Positions 22,416 to 32,100 of a stretch of 64,000 nt of DNA are shown here, one piece after another. How positions within the stretch are numbered: position 1 is the first letter of the stretch; every line of letters begins with the position of its first letter. The position numbers and the translations under genes were made by a program. Origin of the DNA: Isoetes taiwanensis (lineage: Eukaryota > Streptophyta > Lycopodiopsida > Isoetales > Isoetaceae); assembly GCA_021234155.1 (NCBI GenBank), contig JAJEKV010000075.1, forward strand, positions 3,691,720 through 3,755,719. Direction: 5' to 3'. The notes under the pieces were generated by a model, which saw nothing but the letters and a program-made list of their open reading frames with translations, searched no databases and was not told where the DNA came from.

Positions 22416-24419
22416 TTCTTCTTCGATATGTTCTTTCCCAGATTACGTCAAAATATATTGTATAAACATATTATGATTACATTCAAGGAAAAAACAGCCC
22501 AACATATCCACCCTGGGTTTTAACCAGGCCACAACATAGGTACCAAATACGTTCAACCAGTTATTCTAATCTTTCTTTTGTAAATAAAACATATAATATT
22601 TTCATTGCTAACTTTCTCGTGACAAGCAGCAAAATATTGTCCAAGTATCTCTGACAATATCAGCATACACCATACCATATATGTTTCAACATCTACTGTA
22701 GTGTTTAATAATCCAGATAACACATGAACCTGAATATGAAAAGATCTCACCAAATAGAGACCAATATTAGAGTCTTGTTCAAATGCAACAGCAGTAATAT
22801 CGTCTTGAATGCACCCGTATGCATATGACAACAATGACAAACTCAAGTAGAGAAAGCCTAGGTTACACGCACCCAACCAATACCATAGTTAGCAAAGAAA
22901 TTGGTAACCGCGACAGCGGATGACGAGGTAAGCATTTAGACTTTCGGCTCATAAGCCCTTCAACTCTAGTTTATCAAGTATTCCAATTTTTTCAGTCAAT
23001 CATTTAACTAGAAGTTAAAGCATTACTCCACCTATTGGTTAAAAAGCATTACAATATTCTAATTCAGCCAACACATATTAGCGGATCTTAAATGTTATTT
23101 GTTGCAGCCATAGAACCACGAGGTCGCTTACCCGCGACCCATAAATGGACAAGTAAACAATCATGGATATATCTAGAATTCAACCCTTAATGAACTGTAG
23201 GGGCAAAGTCTTGTCTGTAACATTTATTGATCATTTATCAAAAGAAACTGCTCCACATCATAGTCATAACATTCTGCCCGCATCATAGTCATAACAGATG
23301 CACATAGTCATATCAATACATAACATTTGCGCAAAACCACATATCCAAAATAGGCACCATGGCATATGGGTTCAATAGCATGCCACTAGCACTACCTAGC
23401 TAACAAACCTAGCCAAAAAGGAAGGATAAAAATCTAGAAAACTAGACTACAAAAGCAACACACGACCCTTTTATTATTAAGCAAAAAAAAAGCAGAAATA
23501 GCAGACGCAGCACCTTATTAGAGCGCCTAGCTGGTCTAACTACACTAAATCTTAAGGCACTTTGCAAAGCAGGTAAAGCCACCACGCCAGATATCTATAC
23601 AATATTACAAGCAATAGCCATCTATAAGAACATTCTATAAACTACCCATTTTCGCTAAGCATAACATAATGCAAGAACAACTACCCCTAAGCAACCCCAG
23701 CCTGCCTAGCCCTTAGCACATGTAGCAGAGAAAAATATGATTGAAAATAACATCTTAGAGACATTGAAACATTATAAAAACCTGAATAGTTTCGCCTCCA
23801 GATTTTGTGAGTAAATTTGCATGTTGTATGAGCGTAGTATCATGCCTGAGATGCCCATGAACTGCCAGCTTTAATGAATCTGCCATATTCAGTCTATCCC
23901 AGTCATCCTTTTCTAAGCATTATGGCAAACGTTTGAGCTGCCCTGCACAGCAAAGGAGATCAATGACATACATTAAGGAGACCTCTATGGCATATATTAA
24001 TAACATTCAATCAAATAAAGAAATATCTGAGTGAGTTCAGGGCATAATATTAATCACCAAACATTTACTCACGCCCATGCCATATCAAGCCCATGCCATC
24101 AACATATGGGAAGAGCTAAAGAGCCTGCAGAGAATCTTCCTAAACCATCACGAAAAACTCACAGGTTAATCCGAACTTCGAAAAGGGAAATAATAGAGCT
24201 TTGGAAATGGCAGAGTCATCAATGAAAGAACTTTAGACTTACAATGCAGTTACTTGATACAACCAGACCAACAACCGAAAAGCTTTTCCTACAAAATGAA
24301 AAAAAAAAACGTTTAAATGTAATAGATGCACACATGTAAAGCTAACTAGATATGGGAGCATGCCGATTTATTCTGTGATGTATCCACAGACTAGGTATCG
24401 ACCATCAAATCCGGTCCAG

Positions 24420-24490
24420 CCATCAAATCCGCCATTCTGTTATGGCCTTACAGATCCGCCATCAAATCCGCCATTCTGTTATGGCCTTAC
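24420..24490. repeat. tandem repeat, 39-bp period
   Basis: CCATCAAATCCGCCATTCTG followed by TTATGGCCTTAC occurs twice, 39 bp apart; a partial third copy precedes it. It lies in the right part of the 3.1-kb TIR element. Confidence 0.75.
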
Positions 24491-25095
24491 AATATACCAT
24501 TAGCCTGCTTTAACATCATATTGTTCACTGCAAAATAATGCAAACGAACCTGACTATTGAAGATACCATCACAGTGAGTCGTTTTGGCAGTCCAAAGATT
24601 CGCCACAAGCAATTTCGGCATTTGAAAATACAGCATCCCATCAACAATAAGCAGTTACGATAGAGGAAACGTATGCCTATGCCAGTTTCGACTTCTGCCA
24701 TGCAACTTTTTGCATTTTCTGCAATGCAAATCTGCCAAAGATGAAGTATCGGCATGGCAGAGTTCCGTCTTAGCTCATCCGTCCATAACCGAACTCTGTA
24801 ACAGAGTTTTATTTTATGAGGCAAGGGAAAATGACAAATAAGCTAAAGATTACCTCCGAAACACCAAATCCCTTAACCTGGCAGCAAGCTTCAGATTCCC
24901 AGACCTCAAAACGTATTCTAACGCCTTACCTGATCGAAGAAAACCCTCCCAGAACCGTGAAAATGCATACAGTCCAGGCGCCAAAACGTATGACACACCG
25001 CATGTATACGTACCTTTTTTTTTCGAAAAAACCCCTCTCCCGTCCACGCACATGTATTCTACGGAATACATACGTGAACCCCCCGGGACTTCTGG

Positions 25096-25785
25096 TTGTG
25101 CCTAGTCGTAGGCGGTGCCCCCACCTGCCAATATGTTGCTCACCACTAAGGTGTCAGTTGATTTCCTTGTGTGGCCACTACCCAAGAGACCTCAGATCAG
25201 GCAAAGCTAGATGCTGAGTTTAAGCATATCATTAAGCGGAGAGAAAAAGACAAATGAAGATTTTTCTAGTGACGACGAGCGAACTAGAAGGTGCTCAAAT
25301 TGAGAATCGTGGTATTTTGCGCATTATTGGGCATGGTTACTAGTAGCTAATAATAATGAAAAAGGTAATCCAGTAAAAGGGCAATCCATTAATGTCTAAA
25401 GCTTGTTTCTTTTGAACTTTGCTTCAGATGGCAACTAAAGCTAATAGATATTGTTTCATTCTGAGCACCAAAATTAAGTCGGACCATGTCATAGAAATGT
25501 AGAATGTATTGACCTTGCACAAGGGAAAGAGACCTTTGGTGGTTGTGGATCTTGTCATTTGTATATAAATATTGTCTTCTAACAAGTTCTTTTTGCATGA
25601 CAAAGTCTAACAAACAGAATAAGAAAGTCTAAGATAAGATCCAATGAGCAAGTCTGATAAATATTAAAAAGCACTGGCTTTTACCTGTTGAGTACTAAAA
25701 CAATGCCAACCCTATTTCCTCCATTACATGGAGCAAAAATAACCTCGACCTTCCACCCGACTTGCTCCGCAGCCGACAGTTGTTT
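25096..25785. other. upstream region of the COI1-like locus, no gene
   Basis: No recognisable coding sequence. It is bounded by the TIR element on the left and a SINE-like sequence on the right. Confidence 0.4.
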
Positions 25786-25789
25786 CTGT

Positions 25790-25902
25790 AAGGCGTAGGC
25801 AAACATTTCTCAGTGGGTAAGGAATATGTTTGGCATATTCTCGCGTGTTCAAGTCGAGGGCTTACCCTTGAAGGTCAAATAAAATAAAATAAAATAAGAT
25901 AA
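25790..25902 (+). mobile_element. SINE-like sequence
   Basis: An A-box-like CTCAGTGGGTAAGG (25809-25822) and B-box-like GTGTTCAAGTCGA (25845-25857), about 36 bp apart, are followed by a tail of AAATA repeats (about 25877-25898). This arrangement is typical of tRNA-derived SINEs. No clear target duplication was found. Confidence 0.5.
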
Positions 25903-26060
25903 GAGATGTTTATGTGATTCTTTATGGAGGATCTTGGTAAGTGCCAAATCCAAGGGGGCATAACGTTACGTTGGGATACTTCCTTCCCGTACTCCAGTGG
26001 AGATTTTTGGGGCCAATTCAACTTTTGTCTAGACACCCAAGTAGTAGAAAAAAGGAGGTT

Positions 26061-26144
26061 ATGGCGGATGATCCTCCAGCCAGCATATCTCCGTTGGAAA
26101 CAGATGGCATTTTAGCCTTGTCCACAGTACGTCAAACTGTATAA
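26061..26144 (+). other. upstream ORF or first exon of the COI1-like gene
   Basis: ATG 26061 in a strong context (GGTTATGGCGG) opens 27 codons beginning MADDPPASIS and ending at TAA 26142. A GTACGT donor-like sequence lies after ACA. It is either an uORF in the leader or an alternative first exon; I could not find a phase-matched acceptor, so the uORF reading is slightly preferred. Confidence 0.35.
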
Positions 26145-26449
26145 TCTGTTCCCACACAGGCAAGTCAACAGAAAATGATTCTAGCTTTGTGGACGATTAG
26201 TGAACCAACCCAGGAAATCCTGTGCTAGTGGTAGAATCTGTCTTTTCTGCCTGTCTTCATAGTGCTCTTTTCCAGCTACTTATGCTTAAAAAAGATATAC
26301 ATGTACGTTTTGGAAGTAGATAATTCATAAATTATCCACTTCAATTTGATGCACAGTGTTTTCCATTCACACCTGCATGATTGGACTCTCTGTTTATCCC
26401 AATTAGAGGTATATGTGGTCCGTATAAGCCTGCTTCAAAGGGTCGCCGA

Positions 26450-28566
26450 ATGTCTACAAGGAGATTTGATGGGATTCTCTCAGATGATGTCCTGGAATGT
26501 GTTTTCCATCATTTGGATGATCCAATAGACCGAAAATCCATTTCTCAGGTAAATAAGCAGTGGCATAAAATTGATAGCATTACACGCAAACATGTTACAG
26601 TAGTTTCTCCTTATGCTGTCAAGCCTTCAGTACTTGTAAGACGTTTCAAGAATCTTAAGAGTATTAAGATTAAGGGAAAACCTAGGCCCTATGATTTTGC
26701 TTTGCTTCCCAAAGATTGGGGTGGGTTTGCTCGGCCATGGATTCTGGAGATTACCAAGGCGGCTATACAATTTAAGGCTTATCCTGCCCTTCAATCCATT
26801 CATCTTCGCCGCCTCGAAGTTATTGATGAAGACCTGACATCCATAGCCCGCACATTTTCTAGCTCATTGCAGGTATTTAGATTGGATAAGTGTACTGGAT
26901 TTACAACCAAGGGTGTCCATGCTGTAGCCCATTGCTGTAGGTATGCTTTCGCCATTTCTTCTTTATTATGCCATTGCTGTGACATACTATGCATAGTAAT
27001 TTTGAGAGCTTTTTATGGTGCAGAGGGTTAAAGGAGCTATACCTGGAAGAAAGTTTGATTGAAGACCTGGATGGAGAATGGTTTCATGAGCTCGCCTTGC
27101 ATAATTCGCAGCTGGAAGTGCTAAAATTCTCATTAACAGGGCTCCAAATTGACATGGACGATTTGGCAATGCTTTTAAGAAATTGCAAGTCATTGATTTC
27201 TCTAAAGCTCAGTGAAGTTGACGCAGGAAGTATGAGGAAGGTTATAACATCAGCAACATGTCTCAAAGAGCTTGCAGTGTGTTATCCGACAGAGGACCAG
27301 ATCAATAATCAGCTTGAGTTGCCTAGAAGTCTTGTCTCTTTTTCTGGTGACATCCCATGGCCAATAGATTCTTCTATTGCATTGAACCTTATCCAGCTGA
27401 ATCTTATGTCAACATCCACTTTGTTGACTGCAGAGGTTCATAATGAGCTTATCAAGTCCTGTGCCAATCTTCAGATTTTAAAGGCAAGTTCTTGTTCATT
27501 TGTTCGTTTCTTTCTTTCTTGTTGATGTTGCTTATCTGCCCTTGTGTTAAATCATCAGTTACTGAACCACACAAAATGTATTGCAAGCTGGGTGAAGTAG
27601 CCAATCCAATTCCTCTCCTAGGTGAACCAACCACTCAGTCTTGGGCATCATCTGCATCTGTACTCTTTATTTCTCATATTATATGGTAGAATCTCGTGAA
27701 AAATCAACATTTGCTTCAAGAAGACTACAGGGTCTAATGATATGCTTCATATAGCAGTTATTTCAACGCATGAGATACCTCAGTTAATTCTGTTTCTCAT
27801 TTCATGTTTCTATATAGGTGCGAAACATCATTGGAGATGCAGGACTTGAAGTGCTTGGCAACCATTGTAAAAAGCTTAGGAGTCTTCGGATTGAAAATTT
27901 AGAGGACCCGGCATGGTTTTGTATCACATCGGGGGCTACTTTATCCGGCTCAAAGCTGCCGGATGTTTACAGTCCGTTGCAATTTATGCATCAGATATCA
28001 CCAGTTCAGCATTATCTGCATTCGGAGAGTCATGTCCAAACTTGGTGGACTTCAGAATAGCTTTATTAGAGAGTGACATGAGAACCACACCTTCATTTGA
28101 TGATGGCGTGAAGAATTTGCTAGAGGGATGTTCAAATATGGTTCGTTTGGCTATTTATATACGCCATGGTGGACTTACAAATGAAGGTTTAGCCCACATT
28201 GGCAGATATGGTGGAAAGATTAGGTGGCTTCTTTTGGGCTGTGTTGGAGAGAATAATGAGGGGTTCAGAGCTTTGTCTGGTTGCGTGAAGCTTAGGAAGC
28301 TTGAACTCAGGGATTGTCCTATTACTGAGGCTGGAATTGCAGCCACAGTTAGATCGTTACAATCGTTGAGATACATATGGGCCCAAGGCTATGAAGCAAG
28401 AAATCCAAGTGATTTTCTTGCAATGGGGCCTTATTGGAACATAGAATACTCCCCTTTATCAAATGAGTTGCCTGTCCAGCTTATTGCTTATCGTTCCTTA
28501 GCAGGCCCAAGAACAGATCACCCTAAGGATGTCATACCCATTATCTCTAAAAACGTGGCGTGCTGA
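26450..28566 (+). pseudogene. COI1-like: COI1-like F-box/LRR jasmonate receptor gene, frame-broken in exon 3
   Basis: Three exons: 26450-26940, 27024-27483 and 27818-28566. Exon 1 has an F-box (DDVLECVFHHLDDPIDRKSI, residues about 10-50), KGKPR and the motif DWGGFARPW; later come DLDGEWFHELALHN, VAIYASDITSSAL, IYIRHGGLT and IWAQGY, aligning with COI1 over its length (family about 590 residues). COI1 is the SCF adaptor that binds jasmonoyl-isoleucine and JAZ proteins. Pocket-region residues KGKPR, the Tyr of AIYAS, and DFR are kept. Intron 1 is GT-AG (26941-27023); intron 2 is GC-AG (27484-27817). In exon 3 the frame shifts twice between 27908 and 27940 (RIENLEDPA, then GFVSHRGL, then IRLKAAGC), and the linker before it is shorter than in Arabidopsis. 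Pseudogene or assembly error. ATG 26450 is chosen as the last ATG before the F-box. Confidence 0.85.
27484..27817 (+). other. GC-AG intron of the COI1-like gene
   Basis: The exon 2 end AAG is followed by GCAAGT, the strong consensus typical of GC donors, and exon 3 begins after TATATAG. Joining them gives ..LQILK-VRNIIGD.., which matches the COI1 family without gap (..LEVLETRNVIGD..). No GT donor nearby keeps the frame. Confidence 0.75.
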
Positions 28567-29606
28567 CTTTCTACCCAGGCAAATTGGCCAGTTTCTGACT
28601 TATGCTTGCACCTTTGAATTGTTTGGTACAGCTGCATATCAGTATCAGTACCACTGATTTTGTACACTAAGCTATAGTAAACGTAAATCGATATGACAAA
28701 AATAGCCATCTTTTTTTTTAACAATTGCAATACTAGTGGTTACGGCATGTAGAAATATATCAAACAGAATTGTATGGACAGCGATGATATATTTTTCCAT
28801 AATCTACTTATCGAATATAGCATGTTTTGATTTGGAAGAAAGATGCAAATATTCAGACTGGCACGCACTTCTTCAGCCACTCCATTCGCACCCAATTTAC
28901 TTAGAGCATAGTTTTGTTCCTATAATAGTCTTAAGTTAATAACAACTAGTCATCAAAACTCCTTTAGAAATGAAATTGACGTTATTGCCCAACATAAGAC
29001 AGCTGAGACTCTTTCTGCCTTACTTCTGCTATGTAAACAAACAAATGCTTGAATAAACCCAAAAAATGCACCGTAGGACTTGCATTACCGTAAGAGGTAC
29101 TTAATTGCATAAACACGGAACATCTACATCACACCCACAATAATAATTTGCTAATCCATACCGCCCTTCAAGTGTCGGATAAACTTACAATACCACCACA
29201 GATGCATACACAGACACGATACAATAAATAGTGCACGTGAAAGGCTTCCCATCCCTTTTAAGGCCTGCAATCATAGGTTGACAAACCAAAATCTGCTACA
29301 GGCCAATTGCAAATTAGAACAATATGGAAAACAAACGGACAAAAAATCGAGTGACAAATAGCATACTACTGTTTATTCAATTCTGGAATTTGAATTTCAA
29401 TTTGAAGTCCAAATTATCATTTAAAGGAATCTAATACATGGCTCCAGAGAACAGGGAAAGAATGGCGATGACAGGAAAAGCAGAAAACCATTGGTATATG
29501 TGAACCATGATATCACCATTGCTATGTTTTGATGTTGGGATAAAAAAATGTTATCTGGTGATAGAAAAATGTTATCTGGTCTTATAAATTGCAGGAAGTA
29601 CAAGAG
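28567..29606. other. downstream flank of the COI1-like gene
   Basis: 3' UTR and intergenic sequence with no gene. Short direct repeats of AAAAATGTTATCTGGT occur at about 29546-29580. No clear polyadenylation signal stands out. Confidence 0.4.
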
Positions 29607-29760
29607 GCAGCAGGCCTTTGATTTAAAAGAAATGGACTTGCTTTTGAGATTCTCAAAGAGCTTGTCACTTGGTCTTGCTCAGTTGGGGCAGCAGGCCCTT
29701 GATTTAAAAGAAATGGCCTTGCTTTTGAGATTCCCAAAGAGCTTGGCACTTGGCTCAGTT
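29607..29760 (+). repeat. two-copy tandem repeat with open frame
   Basis: A unit of about 78 bp (GGCAGCAGGCC then TTGATTTAAAAGAAATGG, ending in CAAAGAGCTTG) occurs twice. It is open in one plus frame as QQAFDLKEMDLLLRFSKSL / QQALDLKEMALLLRFPKSL, and most differences are spread over codon positions. It may be a relic of a leucine-rich repeat protein or non-coding. Confidence 0.7.
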
Positions 29761-29769
29761 TTTCTGAAG

Positions 29770-30405
29770 TAACTACTGTTTCATAATACGTGCAAAACTT
29801 TCTACAATATATATTCCTTTGTTTTCAAAGTAAATGATTCCAATGTTTCTGTTTTGCAGACATATATTTTGACGATATTGATCCTTCCTAACGGTTATCT
29901 ATATTTTACAAGCCTATTTAATGTTGAAAAGATGATTTGGTGCACATCATGTGCACCAAAAAATGGCTCATATCTCGTAGTTTCATTGTTAAAGAGCATC
30001 TATTTTTGTATTCCTTGCTTCTAAAATCATCAGTCTGTACACACACCAGCATAAGGCAACCCAATGAAGTATTCAATGTCGCCCAATCAAAGCTGCAGAA
30101 ACTATCCCCGATGATTTCAACTTTTTGCCAAAGTTATGGGCATTCAGCTTAAAAACTCCAAATGTGATCCACTTATACGTTATGAGCTGTGCGCAGTTTC
30201 GGTCTGAGATTCCTCCATCCCCTTTGAATCCCCACAAACAAAAGGACAAACAAAAACACGACAAAACACCAATGTATGGCCCTACCAGTTTCCGCCTTGA
30301 TTCCAAATGGTCGGACTTCGCATCAGCTGGCTCTCCTTCTCATAGCGTACAAGGGTTTTAGGGTTCGGGGCTGGAATAGGTATAAATGTAACTTCAAATT
30401 TAAGA
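29770..30405. other. no gene recognised
   Basis: Short frames on both strands only. The sequence TTTTAGGGTTCGGGGC at about 30356 precedes the Helitron-like repeat block. Confidence 0.35.
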
Positions 30406-30410
30406 CCCTA

Positions 30411-30980
30411 ACTAGTAAATGTGTGCCCTATGTTTTTACTCTGCAACTTCCATATTTGTAAGAATAGATCTTATTTGCTTTTGTAATTTTTTTATTATTG
30501 GAGTTGTTTAATGACAGTATCATCAATGTGTTAACTTTACGTTTATGGATTTCAGTAGAGAAAACAATGCTTGATAAGAAATGTGGGGGGCAACTAAATC
30601 TACCTCTAAAGATGAAAATTTGGAAAGACAGATCCAAAACTTATGCCTAGTAAACGTATGCCCGGCGTTGCCGGGCTAATATCCTGGCTTGTGTTTTTAC
30701 GCAGCCTTTAACTTCCATATGTGAGCTTTCGACAACAGCACAGGTTGATGCTTGCAAGCATGGACATTATTTTCTTTTGTAATAATTTTTGTTGTTAAAA
30801 TTGTCTAATGACAGTATCATCAATGTATTAACTTCGCGTCTATAGAATGGATTTCAGTAGAGAAAATAATGCTTCATAAAGAATGTGGGGGGTAATTAAA
30901 TTTACCTTTGAATTAGAAAATTTGGAAAGACAGACCCAAAACGTATGCTAAAAATGTCAAAAACTTATGCCCAAAACATA
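30411..30980 (-). repeat. tandem copies of a Helitron-like 3' end
   Basis: CTAGTAAA followed by TGTGCCC or TATGCCC occurs at 30412 and 30649; the second carries the full stem GCCCGGCGTTGCCGGGC (about 30662-30678). A related but decayed stem is at about 30990-31005. Between them a block of about 240-270 bp (30427-30645) is repeated at about 30705-30960 with roughly 80% similarity, sharing GACAGTATCATCAATGT and TTTGGAAAGACAGA. On the minus strand these are serial Helitron-type termini. Confidence 0.6.
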
Positions 30981-31005
30981 GTAGATATGTGCCCGGCATT
31001 GCCGC

Positions 31006-32100
31006 ACATATGTAAAGTTCTGTTTGTATGAGCATTTGATATACTCAAAGTTGCTATAGCGAAACTCATGAAGCATACATTCCACCCATATAGAATGCGT
31101 GCCTGACATTGCCGCTCATAAGGTGCAGTACGTGTTTATATAGTCCTATATAAGATTGATCCATGGAGTTAATTCTTTATGAATCTTATGGATTATGCTA
31201 TAGTAGTTTTGGTCTCCTCCTAAAGATCATAGTAGTTAAATATATCAAGGAATTGCGCAAAATAGAAGCCATGAACATATACATTTCTTCAGCATACTTG
31301 CCTAATATAGCGCATAAATAGATATCCTCTCATGGAAAAATGTATTCCCATTAGAGCAGAAGTCAATCCAAGATTGGCATGTCTACAAAAGTTTAGCAAC
31401 TTTAAGGCACTCACATCATATCCAAGCATCTCTAAAAGCATCATTTTCCTTCCCAATATAGACCAATATAAACCATTATGAAGCATCTCTAAAGCATCAT
31501 TCCCCTTCCCAATATCAAAAGCCTCTAAAAGCATCATTTTCCTTCCCAATATGAGATATTATGACACCATGCATACACCTTGAGACATTAAAGACAAATG
31601 AGTGTAGACTATCACACATAATTAAGAGCATCAATGAGGACCATAATTGTCTTAACTAAAAGTCTAGGATTAATGAACTTAGTAGAACTTACTAAAAGTC
31701 TAGGAATGAGATTATGCATAAGTAATAGAAATTAGAAAAGATATCATTGCTTATATGCATGTCCAACAATAATGTTTTGACATATAGACATATGTAGAGG
31801 TTAATAAATGTGTATATGAATGTCCAAGAATGGTGTTTTGACATGAGAGATATGTAGAGTTTGATAGATGTCTTAACATTCAACAAATAATGTTCTAAAA
31901 TGCTTGTTGTATAAAATAAAATGAGGGCAAATTCATTTTATTATCATTAGCGTTCTTTATTGACTAATTGTAAGGCTATAATTGGGCAATACATGTTTTA
32001 TGCATATGCTATTGAGCATGAAAAACTTGCAAAAAACTACATATAATTCTTGCTAATGTTATCCCTGAGATATTTTTAAATAATGCTCAAAAGTGTCCTA
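31006..32100. other. gene-poor, short tandem repeats
   Basis: No gene. Another decayed GCCTGACATTGCCG stem lies at about 31091. A unit of about 50 bp with GCATCTCTAAAAGCATCATT and CCTTCCCAATAT occurs three times at 31424-31551. A weaker two-copy repeat (ATGTCCAA..TGTTTTGACAT) lies at 31755-31860. Confidence 0.5.

Larger units (their letters stand above)
22012..25087. mobile_element. 3.1-kb TIR transposon with 8-bp TSD, same family as 13986-18192
   Basis: The perfect 14-bp inverted termini CCCGGGGGGTTCAC are flanked by the exact duplication ACTTCTGG (22004-22011 and 25088-25095). The terminus differs by only a few bases from that of the 4.2-kb element. The left end carries CTATATAAGG (about 22028-22037), a TATA-like sequence. 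I see no transposase or any other convincing gene; the frames at 22553-22876 and 24525-24824 match nothing known. Probably a non-autonomous member. Confidence 0.85.

Noticed and set aside
22012-25087. CACTA transposon
   Set aside because: Ends do not start with CACTA/G and the target duplication is 8 bp, not 3 bp.
30411-30980. Bacterial-type terminator hairpins
   Set aside because: The GC stems resemble rho-independent terminators but the window is plant nuclear DNA and the CTAG/T context fits Helitron ends.
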